Shown one piece after another: positions 17,326-24,953 of a stretch of 64,000 nucleotides of DNA (the stretch's first letter is position 1; the number at the start of each line of letters is the position of its first letter). The position numbers were made by a program, and so were the translations under genes. The DNA is from DATBSK01 sp964532485 (lineage in GTDB: Bacteria; Actinomycetota; Acidimicrobiia; IMCC26256; PALSA-555): NCBI GenBank assembly GCA_964532485.1, contig CAZHKE010000012.1, forward strand, positions 9,320 to 73,319. Reading direction: 5' to 3'. A model generated the notes under the pieces. That model was given only the letters and a program-made list of their open reading frames with translations. It did not search any database and was not told the origin of the DNA.

Positions 17326-18582
17326 GTGGAGATCAACACCGGCGACACCGCATGGGTGCTGGCGTCGGCGGCCCTCGTCATGTTCATGACGCCGGGCCTG
17401 GCGCTCTTCTACGGCGGCATGGTGCGAACGAAGAACGTGCTCGCGATGCTCATGGAGAACTTCGTGTGCCTCGGGATCGTGAGCGTGCTGTGGGCGATCG
17501 CCCTCTACTCGCTGGCGTTCTCCGGCGACGGCGACCTGATCGGCAACTTCGATCTCGCCTGGATGCACGACGCGCTCAAGACCCAACCGACGGGCATCGC
17601 GCTGACGGTGCCGCCGTTCGCGTTCCTCGCGTTCCAGATGATGTTCGCGATCATCACGCCCGCGCTCATCAGCGGCGCGATCGCAGACCGGATGCGCTTC
17701 GCGGCCTGGATGTGGTTCGTGCCGCTGTGGGTGATCCTCGTGTACACCCCCATCGCGCACTGGGTGTTCTCGCCGTCGGGCTGGCTGTTCCAGCGCGGCG
17801 CGCTCGACTTCGCGGGCGGCACGGTGGTCCACATCAACGCCGGCATCGCGGCGCTCGCGGCGGTGGTCGTGCTCGGCAGGCGTCGCGGGTGGCCCGAGCA
17901 TCCGATGGTCCCGCACAACCTGCCCCTCACGTTGATCGGCGCGGGGATCCTGTGGTTCGGCTGGTTCGGGTTCAACGCAGGCTCGGCGCTGAGCGGCAAC
18001 GACCTCGCGGCGACGGCGCTGGTGAACACGCACCTCGCGGCCGCGGCCGCGATGGTGAGCTGGCTGCTCGTCGAGCGCCTGCGCACGGGGCACGCCACGA
18101 CCCTCGGCGCGGCGTCGGGGCTCGTCGCGGGGCTCGTCGCGATCACGCCGTGCGCCGGCTTCGTCGGCGGCATGGCGCCCGTCTACATCGGGCTCATCGC
18201 AGGTGCGCTCTGCGCGTTCGCGGTCAGCTTGAAGTTCAAGGTCGGGTACGACGACTCCCTCGACGTGGTGGGCGTCCACCTCGTCGGCGGGCTCGTCGGG
18301 TCCCTGCTCGTGGGCGTGTTCGCCGACGCGGCGTTCAACCCGGGGGTGGCGGACGCGCCCGGAGGCGGCGGGCTCGTGGAGACCGGCAGCTTCGAGCTGC
18401 TCGGCGAGCAGCTCATCGCGGTCGCCGCGACGATGGCGTGGTCGTTCGCGCTGACGTTCGTCATCATGGTCGTGCTCAAGAAGGCGCTGCCGCAGGGCAT
18501 CCGCGCGTCCGAGGAGGACGAGGAGACCGGGCTCGACCTGACGCAGCACTCCGAGACCGGGTACGCATTGGATCGAGTTTGA
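17326..18582 (+). CDS. amt: Ammonium transporter
   Basis: A 418-residue Amt/MEP channel for ammonium uptake with about 11 membrane segments. Visible signatures are FMTPGLALFYGGMVRTKNVL, FAGGTVVHINAGIAALAA (first pore histidine), WFGWFGFNAGSAL and DVVGVHLVGGLVGSLLVG (second pore histidine). The acidic C-terminal tail (EEDEETGLDLTQHSE) is cytoplasmic. The GTG start follows GACCGGGGGGACCAC. It heads the amt-glnK-glnD operon and is probably activated by a GlnR-type regulator; GlnK would block the channel when nitrogen is plentiful. Confidence 0.96.
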   Translation: MEINTGDTAWVLASAALVMFMTPGLALFYGGMVRTKNVLAMLMENFVCLGIVSVLWAIALYSLAFSGDGDLIGNFDLAWMHDALKTQPTGIALTVPPFAFLAFQMMFAIITPALISGAIADRMRFAAWMWFVPLWVILVYTPIAHWVFSPSGWLFQRGALDFAGGTVVHINAGIAALAAVVVLGRRRGWPEHPMVPHNLPLTLIGAGILWFGWFGFNAGSALSGNDLAATALVNTHLAAAAAMVSWLLVERLRTGHATTLGAASGLVAGLVAITPCAGFVGGMAPVYIGLIAGALCAFAVSLKFKVGYDDSLDVVGVHLVGGLVGSLLVGVFADAAFNPGVADAPGGGGLVETGSFELLGEQLIAVAATMAWSFALTFVIMVVLKKALPQGIRASEEDEETGLDLTQHSETGYALDRV

Positions 18583-18603
18583 GGCGAAGGGACTGACGCA
18601 CAC

Positions 18604-18942
18604 ATGAAGCTCATCGTCGGCATCATCAAGCCGTTCAAGCTCGACGACGTGAAGGACGCGCTCAAGGACCTCGGCGTCCACGGCCTCACGGTGTCGGACG
18701 TGCAGGGGTTCGGACGCCAGCGCGGTCACACCGAGGTCTATCGGGGCGCCGAGTACACCATCGACTTCGTCCCGAAGGTCCGCATCGAGATCCTCGTGGA
18801 CGACGGCGACGTCGAACGGGTCACGACGCAGCTCGTCGAGACCGCGCGCACCGGCAAGATCGGTGACGGGAAGGTGTGGGTGGTCCCGGTCGAGAACGTC
18901 ACCCGCATCCGCACCGGTGAGGCGGGCCCGGACGCCCTCTGA
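18604..18942 (+). CDS. glnK: Nitrogen regulatory protein PII
   Basis: A 112-residue PII signal protein. The T-loop RGHTEVYRGAEYTIDF carries Y51, the residue modified by GlnD, and the B-loop TGKIGDGKVWV and KPFKLDDVKDAL are typical. It reads ATP/ADP and 2-oxoglutarate and controls the Amt channel encoded 21 bp upstream. In actinobacteria GlnD usually adenylylates rather than uridylylates this tyrosine. The last 26 bases overlap the start of glnD. Confidence 0.97.
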   Translation: MKLIVGIIKPFKLDDVKDALKDLGVHGLTVSDVQGFGRQRGHTEVYRGAEYTIDFVPKVRIEILVDDGDVERVTTQLVETARTGKIGDGKVWVVPVENVTRIRTGEAGPDAL

Positions 18943-21358
18943 CGACGCCGCCACCGCGGCGGAGCGTCTCCGGACGGCCCGGGCGCGGGTCGACGACGAC
19001 ACGGGCCTGCGCGGGGCCGGCTACGGACGCGCGCTCTCCGACGCGCTCGACGCGTCGTTCCACGAGGTGGCGGAGCACCTCGACCTCCCCGGTCGGTTCG
19101 CGGTCGTCGCCCTCGGCTCGTACGCCCGCCGCGAGCTGTGCCCGGGGTCCGACGTCGACGTCATGCTCCTGCACGACGGCAAGGGCAGCCGCCAGACGGT
19201 CGGGACGGCCGCGGAGGAGCTGTGGTACCCGCTCTGGGACGCGGGCTTCGTGCTCGGTCACGCGGTGCGGACGCCGAAGGAGGCGCTCGCCCTCGCCGGG
19301 TCGGAGATCGACGCGCTGACCGGGATGATCGAGCTGCGGCCGGTGACCGGGCTCGCCTCGTTCGCCAAGGAGACGCTCGAGCGTGCCCGTCGGCTGGCGC
19401 AGAAGCGACGCGGGACGGTCGTCGAGGCTCTCAGCGCAGCCGCGGAGCTCCGGGCCGAGCACCCCGGGCCCATCGCCGAGATGCTGGAGCCGAACCTGAA
19501 GACCGGCGCCGGGGGCCTGCGCGACCTGCAGGCTCTCGAGTGGGTCGGGATCGCGACCGGCGCGACGCCCTCGCTCGAACCGGGCGCTGGCGTCGCGGGG
19601 CTGGTGGCCGGCGGGTTCCTCCAGCCCGGAGACCCTCCGATGCTCGATGACGCGCGCACGCGGCTGCTCGACGCGCGGGTCGCGTTGCATCAGGTCACCG
19701 GTGGCCGGAGTGACGTGCTGCTGCTCCAGGAGCAGGACGCGGTCGCCGCCGTGCTCGCCGACGCCGACGCCGACGCGCTCCTCGGGCGGCTGGCGCGCGC
19801 CAGCCGTGCGGTGCAGTGGATCACGAGTGACGTGTGGCGCCGCCAGCGCGACGCTCGGCGGGGCCCGCTCGGCCGGCGTCAGAGCCGCGACCGTGTCGTG
19901 GGCGAGTGCGTCGTGATTCGTGACGACGCGGTGACGCTGACCGCGGACGCGACCATCGACGCGCCCACGGTGCTGGGCGCCGCGAACGCCGCCGCGGCAG
20001 CAGCGCTTCCCATCGCACGCGAGTCCCTCGAGCGGATGCGATCCATGGCGCCGGCCGACTGGGACGACGACCTGCGGGACGCCTTCGTGCAGCTGCTGCG
20101 CCGCGGGCGCCGAGCGGTGCCCGTCTGCGAGTCGCTCGACCAGGTCGGAGTGCTCGTCGCCCTCCTCCCCGAGTGGGAGCACGTCCGGGGCACACCGCAG
20201 CGCAACGCGTATCACCGCTTCACCGTCGACCGGCACCTCCTCGAGTGCGTCGCCGAGTGCGTCGACGTGCTCGACGGCGAGGGATTCGACGGTGACGTGG
20301 CGCGCCGTGCCCGCTCCGACCTGCTGCTGCTCGGTGCGCTGCTCCACGACGTCGGCAAGGGCCTGCCCGGCGACCACTCCGAGATGGGCGCGAAGACCGC
20401 GCAGACCGTCGGCGAGCGGATCGGCCTCGACGAGCACGCCGTCGAGGTGCTGGTCTGGCTCGTGCGCGAGCACCTGCTGCTGGCCGAGACGGCGACCCGC
20501 CGCGACCTGGGCGACGAGTCGACGATCGTCCGGTTCGGCCGGGCCGTCCGCGACACCGAGCGCCTGGACCTCCTCTACGCCCTCACGATCGGCGACTCGC
20601 GCGCGACGGGCCCGGCCGCGTGGAGCAGGAGCAAGGCGCAGCTCCTGCGACAGCTGTTCGTCGAGACCGACACCCTGCTCGAGCGCGGCGTCGTCGGTCG
20701 CGACCACGCCGCGGAGCGCACCGCGATCATCGAGCGGCACCGGACGTTGCTCACGAGTGGTGGCCTCGCGCTGGCGTGGTCGGCCCGCGACGACGGTCTG
20801 GTCGAGTGCGCGGTCGCGGCCCCCGACCGCCCCGGACTGCTCGCCACGGTCGCCGGCGTGCTCGCGCTGCACGGCTTCGACATCCGCGGCGCCGACGTGT
20901 ACGGGGCACCCCAGGGGATGGCGCTCGAGGTGTACCGAGGGATCGACACGTTCGATCGGCTCGACGCCGACGGCCAGGCGCGCGTGCGCGACGACCTGAG
21001 CGCCGCGCTCGCCGGCACGCTCGACCTCGGCGAGCGGCTCGCGGAGCGTCTCCAGCGCTACCGCCGAGCCGCGAGCGACGGCGCGGTGGGGGTCGCGTTC
21101 GACGTCGAGGCGTCACCGGCCGCGACGGTCGTGGAGGTCGAGGCACCCGACGAGGTGGGTCTCCTCGCCCGGATCGCGGCGGTGTTCACGGATCTGGGGT
21201 TCGATGTGACCGCCGCGCTCGTGTCGACGCTGGGTGAGCGCGTCGTCGACGTCTTCTACGTGCGGGACGCGCACGGGGCCAAGCCGACCGACCCGCTGAC
21301 CCTCGACCGGCTCCGGGCCACGCTGGTGGCCCGACTCGCCGCCGAGTCGCTCGCCTGA
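18917..21358 (+). CDS. glnD: PII nucleotidyltransferase GlnD
   Basis: An 813-residue bifunctional PII-modifying enzyme. Domains in order: nucleotidyltransferase with GS at 67-68 and the metal pair D79/D81 (ALGSYARRELCPGSDVDV), a helical linker, HD hydrolase with HDVGK at 477-481, and two C-terminal ACT domains (APDRPGLLATVAGVLALHGF and EAPDEVGLLARIAAVFTDLG) that sense glutamine. The GTG at 18917, inside glnK, is the only reasonable start in frame near the glnK end. It modifies GlnK under low nitrogen. Compare its linker, HD and ACT parts with the antiporter at 14092-16806. Confidence 0.95.
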   Translation: MRRARTPSDDAATAAERLRTARARVDDDTGLRGAGYGRALSDALDASFHEVAEHLDLPGRFAVVALGSYARRELCPGSDVDVMLLHDGKGSRQTVGTAAEELWYPLWDAGFVLGHAVRTPKEALALAGSEIDALTGMIELRPVTGLASFAKETLERARRLAQKRRGTVVEALSAAAELRAEHPGPIAEMLEPNLKTGAGGLRDLQALEWVGIATGATPSLEPGAGVAGLVAGGFLQPGDPPMLDDARTRLLDARVALHQVTGGRSDVLLLQEQDAVAAVLADADADALLGRLARASRAVQWITSDVWRRQRDARRGPLGRRQSRDRVVGECVVIRDDAVTLTADATIDAPTVLGAANAAAAAALPIARESLERMRSMAPADWDDDLRDAFVQLLRRGRRAVPVCESLDQVGVLVALLPEWEHVRGTPQRNAYHRFTVDRHLLECVAECVDVLDGEGFDGDVARRARSDLLLLGALLHDVGKGLPGDHSEMGAKTAQTVGERIGLDEHAVEVLVWLVREHLLLAETATRRDLGDESTIVRFGRAVRDTERLDLLYALTIGDSRATGPAAWSRSKAQLLRQLFVETDTLLERGVVGRDHAAERTAIIERHRTLLTSGGLALAWSARDDGLVECAVAAPDRPGLLATVAGVLALHGFDIRGADVYGAPQGMALEVYRGIDTFDRLDADGQARVRDDLSAALAGTLDLGERLAERLQRYRRAASDGAVGVAFDVEASPAATVVEVEAPDEVGLLARIAAVFTDLGFDVTAALVSTLGERVVDVFYVRDAHGAKPTDPLTLDRLRATLVARLAAESLA

Positions 21359-21362
21359 GGTT

Positions 21363-21398
21363 GCGTCCCTCACCCGCGCAATCCGGGGTGAGGGACGC
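21363..21398. terminator. Strong hairpin after glnD (copy 1 of a dispersed palindrome)
   Basis: GCGTCCCTCACCC (21363-21375) pairs perfectly with GGGTGAGGGACGC (21386-21398) around a ten-base loop. There is no T-run. A nearly identical 45-bp copy occurs at 22541-22585. Just downstream (about 21406-21436) a variant of the glnD 3' end (ACTCGCCGCCGAGTC...GGCTGA) is repeated. Confidence 0.75.
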
Positions 21399-21515
21399 AT
21401 GTCCGGCCAGACTCGCCGCCGAGTCCGTCGGCTGAAGTAGCGTCGTGCGTCGCCCCGCGAGGGCGCCGGGACAGCCCAGATGGTCCGGACAGGCCGGACA
21501 GGGTGGAGCGTGGAG

Positions 21516-22529
21516 ATGACAGGGATCCGACGAGTCGCGTCGGTCGCGACGATCACAGTGGCGGTCGCCGCGGCGAGCATCGCGGCGATGCCCGCGGCCC
21601 AGGCAGGCCTGGAGGCGCCAGCCGAGGCGCCGGCGGCCTACGCCATCGGCGGTGGAGGGGTGTTGGCGCCGGCGTGCCAGCTCGTCACGGTCGACCTCTC
21701 GAACGGTGCCGTCGGGACGCTCGGTGCACCCTCCTCGGTCGAGGCGTGCGCGCACGACCTCGCCGTCGCGCCTGACGGTTCGGTGTGGGGCATCGCCGAG
21801 CCCTCTGGCGCGCCCCCCGCGCTCCTCGTGCACTTCGATCCCGCGACCGGCGAGGTGCTCTCGAGCACCGCGATCACCGGCGACTTCCCGGACGCGAGCA
21901 TCGCCGAGGGCGGGCTCGCGTTCGACGCGGCGGGGACGCTGTTCGCCCAGCTCAGCACCGACGCGTGCGTCGGCGTGTGCCTCTACACCCTCGACCGCGA
22001 CACGGCGGTCGCGACGCTCGTCGGAGGACCCGGCGACGATCTCCTGTCCTCCTTCATGTACTACCTCGGCGCCGACTGCGCGGGATCGATGGTCACGACC
22101 GAGGTTTCGAAGGGAAGCAACGGTGACGCGGCCTCGGCCGAGAGTGACCCGACCGCGCAGGTGTTCGGCCCGACGCTTGCCTCCGTCGACCCCGCGACCG
22201 GGCTCGTCACGACCGGCTCGGCGTTCCAGGACGACTTCGACCTCGCCGGGCTCGACTACGCCCGCGCCGACGGCACGCTGTACGCGCTCGGCAGGGTCGG
22301 CCCGACGCCGACCGGCAGCACCGACGACACGACCGCCGCGACCGGCGACGTGGGCGCCGCCGCCTTCGACGCCTCGCTCTTCGTGGTCGACCCCGAGACC
22401 GCGGGGATCACCGAGGTCACCGCGCTGAGCGAGCCCAACCTCGACATCAGTGCGCTCGGCATCGCCGGCGAGTGCCCGGTCCCGCCGCCGCCGGCGCCCG
22501 TGGTGCTCGCGCCCACCTTCACCGGCTGA
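21516..22529 (+). CDS. Secreted protein with beta-propeller-like repeats and C-terminal FTG tail
   Basis: A 337-residue exported protein. A signal peptide (RRVASVATITVAVAAAS then MPAAQAG) is followed by repeats of the form TVDLSNGAVGTLG, VHFDPATGEVLSST, ASVDPATGLVTTGS and FVVDPETAGITEVT, suggesting a small beta-propeller or similar repeat fold. Six or so cysteines are present. It ends with a proline stretch and VVLAPTFTG, shared with two other secreted proteins in this window. Start is ATG 21516 (GTG 21510 also possible). It is bounded on both sides by the same strong hairpin. Function is not known; surface attachment is inferred. Confidence 0.75.
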   Translation: MTGIRRVASVATITVAVAAASIAAMPAAQAGLEAPAEAPAAYAIGGGGVLAPACQLVTVDLSNGAVGTLGAPSSVEACAHDLAVAPDGSVWGIAEPSGAPPALLVHFDPATGEVLSSTAITGDFPDASIAEGGLAFDAAGTLFAQLSTDACVGVCLYTLDRDTAVATLVGGPGDDLLSSFMYYLGADCAGSMVTTEVSKGSNGDAASAESDPTAQVFGPTLASVDPATGLVTTGSAFQDDFDLAGLDYARADGTLYALGRVGPTPTGSTDDTTAATGDVGAAAFDASLFVVDPETAGITEVTALSEPNLDISALGIAGECPVPPPPAPVVLAPTFTG

Positions 22530-22544
22530 CCCTTCTCCCTGGTT

Positions 22545-22580
22545 GCGTCCCTCACCCGCGCATTGCGGGGTGAGGGACGC
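22545..22580. terminator. Strong hairpin between convergent genes (copy 2)
   Basis: GCGTCCCTCACCC (22545-22557) pairs with GGGTGAGGGACGC (22568-22580). It sits between the convergent secreted-protein gene and the maleylpyruvate-isomerase-like gene, fitting a bidirectional terminator. The 5' flank TGGTTGCGTCC also recurs alone at about 32939-32949. Confidence 0.8.
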
Positions 22581-22583
22581 ATG

Positions 22584-23141
22584 TCAGCGCGGCGGTCGCC
22601 ATCGGGGGTCGCGGCCGTAGAAGCCGAGAAGACGCGCCTCGACCGAGGCGTCGGGGCCGACCGGCACCTCGGGCCCGACCATGCCGTCCGCCCGTCCCGG
22701 ATCCGTCCCCTCGACGCGCGCGAACGCCGCCGCGGTCAGCTCGGGATCGAGGTCGACGGGCACGTCGGTCGCGACGCCGAGGTCCCAGGCGTGCACGAGC
22801 ACGTCGGTCGTGAGCGCCGGGAGCATCGTGCGCGGCGTGCTCGTGCCGCCCCCGGGGAGCTCGGTCTCACGGTCGATGGCGCCGTCGGCGTGCAAGGCGG
22901 CGAACATCGCGTCCTGCGTCGCGCGCCAGCGCTCCGCGGGCGTGCCGCTCTTCGGTCGGTTCGCGCGCACGCCCAGCGGCCGAAGCAGCAGGAGCTCGTG
23001 GAACCCGACGACGTGCTCGACGAGCGCACGGGCGTCCCACTCGGTGCACGGCGTCGGCGCGACCCACCGATCGGCCGACACCTGCACCGCCACCGACGCG
23101 AACCCGTCACACGCGCGCTCGTGATCGTCGACGAGCCCCAT
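22584..23141 (-). CDS. TIGR03086-type maleylpyruvate isomerase/DinB-fold protein
   Basis: A 185-residue protein of the actinobacterial mycothiol-dependent maleylpyruvate isomerase-like family. Segments DRWVAPTPCTEWDARALVEH near the N-terminus and LTTDVLVHAWDLGVATDVP are typical; the histidines in VEHVVGFHELLLL and VHAWDLG match the DinB-fold metal site. Members may use mycothiol, but most have no assigned substrate. The ATG at 23141 is the family start. It is 18 bp from, and divergent to, the NUDIX gene. Confidence 0.8.
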   Translation of the reverse strand: MGLVDDHERACDGFASVAVQVSADRWVAPTPCTEWDARALVEHVVGFHELLLLRPLGVRANRPKSGTPAERWRATQDAMFAALHADGAIDRETELPGGGTSTPRTMLPALTTDVLVHAWDLGVATDVPVDLDPELTAAAFARVEGTDPGRADGMVGPEVPVGPDASVEARLLGFYGRDPRWRPPR

Positions 23142-23159
23142 CCGCGTAGTCTGCCGGAC

Positions 23160-23811
23160 GTGCCCGAGCCCGAACACCACATCTCCGCCGCCGACCTGCT
23201 GCGTTGGGCCGAGACGCTCTCGGGCATCGCCCGCACCGGGCTCGGCTTCACCCAGAGCCTCTACGAGAAGGAGCGGTTCGAGGAGGTCCTCAAGGTCGCA
23301 GCCGACATCCGTGCCGGCGCGATCGAGGAGGCCGAGGCCGACGCGCTCTACGAGGAGTGGTTGAGCAGCGTCGGGGAGGGTGTCGCCGGCTACGTGACGC
23401 CCAAGGTCGCGGTGGCGGCGGTGGTCGGGAACGACCGGGGCGAGCTGCTGCTCACCCAGCGGGCCGACTCGGGCGTGTGGCTCTACCCGGTCGGGTGGGC
23501 CGACGTCGGCTACTCGCCGTCGGAGATCGCGATCAAGGAGGTGTACGAGGAGACGGGAGTCGAGATCGAGATCGAGTCGCTCATCGCGGTGTTCGACGGG
23601 CTGCGGCTCGGGTTCGCGCGGCTGCCGCTGTACTCGCTCGTGTTCCACGCGCAGATGATCGGCGGCGAGCTGCGGGGCCACCCGCTCGAGACCCGCGACG
23701 TGGGCTTCTTCGCCCGCGACGCGCTGCCGTGGCCGCTGGCGGGAGGCGCACGCTGGGTCGACACCGCGTTCGCGGCCATCGACGGCGAGCACCGCCCCGT
23801 CGACTTCGACC
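23160..23811 (+). CDS. NUDIX hydrolase (YjhB-like), C-terminus in gap
   Basis: About 217 residues are visible before the gap. An N-terminal helical domain (LLRWAETLSGIARTGLGFTQ, YEKERFEEVLKVAADI) precedes the NUDIX domain with the box GWADVGYSPSEIAIKEVYEE and TG. In this subfamily the first glutamate of the box is replaced (here by tyrosine), while the EVYEE metal-binding part is intact. Such enzymes hydrolyse nucleoside diphosphate derivatives, often ADP-ribose or NADH-like compounds. The GTG at 23160 is used. Only a short C-terminus should be missing. Confidence 0.85.
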
Positions 23812-23911
23812 NNNNNNNNNNNNNNNNNNNNNNNNNNNNNNNNNNNNNNNNNNNNNNNNNNNNNNNNNNNNNNNNNNNNNNNNNNNNNNNNNNNNNNNNN
23901 NNNNNNNNNNN
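23812..23911. other. Assembly gap (100 N)
   Basis: The gap separates the NUDIX gene end from the end of pyrE. Confidence 0.99.
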
Positions 23912-23916
23912 ACGCA

Positions 23917-24456
23917 TCAAGAAGACGAGGTGCCCGTCAGCTCCGTCATCGTGAACAGGGGGTGGAGCCGGACGTCGATCTCGGCGAGTGCCGCGGAACC
24001 GCCCGCCTCGCGGTCGATGACGCACAGCGCGTGCTCCACCAGCGCGCCGCGCTCGCGAAGGTCACCGCAGCTCGTCACCACCTGACCACCCGAGGTCACG
24101 ACGTCCTCGACGACCGTCACGCGCCTCCCGTCGATCTCCTCGCCCTCGGCGAGCCGGCAGGTGCCGTAGGTCTTGGCCTCCTTGCGCACGAAGGCCGCAG
24201 GCAGGGCGGTGACCTGCGAGAGCCCGACCGCGAGCGGCACACCGCCGAGCTCGAGCCCGGCCAGCACCTCGGTGCCGTCGGGGACGAGCGGCCCGAGCGC
24301 CTCGGCGATCTCGAACAGCAATCCGGGGTCGCTCTCGAACCGGTACTTGTCGAAGTACTCGTTGCTCACCGCGCCCGAGCGCAACGTGAACGTGCCGGTC
24401 AGGTGGGCGACCTCGTGGATGCGGCGTGCCAGCGCCCGACGCGAGTCGCCGCTCAT
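23917..24456 (-). CDS. pyrE: Orotate phosphoribosyltransferase
   Basis: A 179-residue type I phosphoribosyltransferase that makes orotidine monophosphate in pyrimidine synthesis. GTFTLRSGAVSNEYFDKYRF is the OPRT N-terminal signature, AFVRKEAKTYG gives catalytic lysines, and RVTVVEDVVTSGGQVV is the PRPP-binding loop. The ATG at 24456 overlaps the end of the upstream gene by four bases. Its TGA lies six bases from the gap. It is the last gene of a three-gene run with an uncharacterised protein and an acyl-CoA dehydrogenase. Confidence 0.94.
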   Translation of the reverse strand: MSGDSRRALARRIHEVAHLTGTFTLRSGAVSNEYFDKYRFESDPGLLFEIAEALGPLVPDGTEVLAGLELGGVPLAVGLSQVTALPAAFVRKEAKTYGTCRLAEGEEIDGRRVTVVEDVVTSGGQVVTSCGDLRERGALVEHALCVIDREAGGSAALAEIDVRLHPLFTMTELTGTSSS

Positions 24457-24953
24457 CTGGCCTCCGGCTGCAGCTCGTCGAGCAGGAGCTCGGTCAGTGA
24501 GATCCGTCCCCCGGCGTGCTCCCACGCGCCGCCGATGCGCTCGTGGTCCACGAGCCCCGCGACGTCGGGCGCGATCCCCATCGCGTCGGTCGCTGCTCGC
24601 GCCAGCGTCGCGGGCTCGATCTCGTCGCCGTAGGCGGGGAAGCACTCGAGCCCGTCCCAGAGCGTCGCGAGCGCGCGCCGATCGTCTCCGAGCGCCATCG
24701 CGTCAGGAGCCTCGCCGGTCGCCAGTGCGCCGACCACTGCGTCCCACAGGTCGTAGGGCCCGCAACCCGAGGGTGCCTCGAAGCCCGCGACCGGGTGCAG
24801 GCGCCACTCGAGCGTCGCGCCACCCGGGCCGTCGCTGAGCCACGTCTGCGATCCGTTCACGTAGCCGTCGACGGGTGGGCCCAGATGCTCGTCGAGCGCG
24901 CTGACGAGCGACGGCGACACGCGCCACACCGCAGTGGGCGTGAGCGCGCTCAT
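24453..24953 (-). CDS. Hypothetical protein between acyl-CoA dehydrogenase and pyrE
   Basis: A 166-residue acidic protein that I do not assign. It has VWRVSPSLVSALDEHLGPPV, NGSQTWLSDGPGGATLEWRL, APSGCGPYDLWDAVVGAL and a hydrophobic C-terminal helix (LTELLLDELQPEAR). There is no signal peptide or membrane segment. Both ends overlap neighbouring genes by four bases (ATG 24953 with the acyl-CoA dehydrogenase stop, stop 24453 with the pyrE start), so it is certainly read in that operon. Confidence 0.75.
   Translation of the reverse strand: MSALTPTAVWRVSPSLVSALDEHLGPPVDGYVNGSQTWLSDGPGGATLEWRLHPVAGFEAPSGCGPYDLWDAVVGALATGEAPDAMALGDDRRALATLWDGLECFPAYGDEIEPATLARAATDAMGIAPDVAGLVDHERIGGAWEHAGGRISLTELLLDELQPEAR

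Noticed and set aside
22470..22529. LPXTG sortase signal in the FTG-tail proteins
   Set aside because: There is no LPxTG, membrane helix or basic tail; the FTG is at the very C-terminus.
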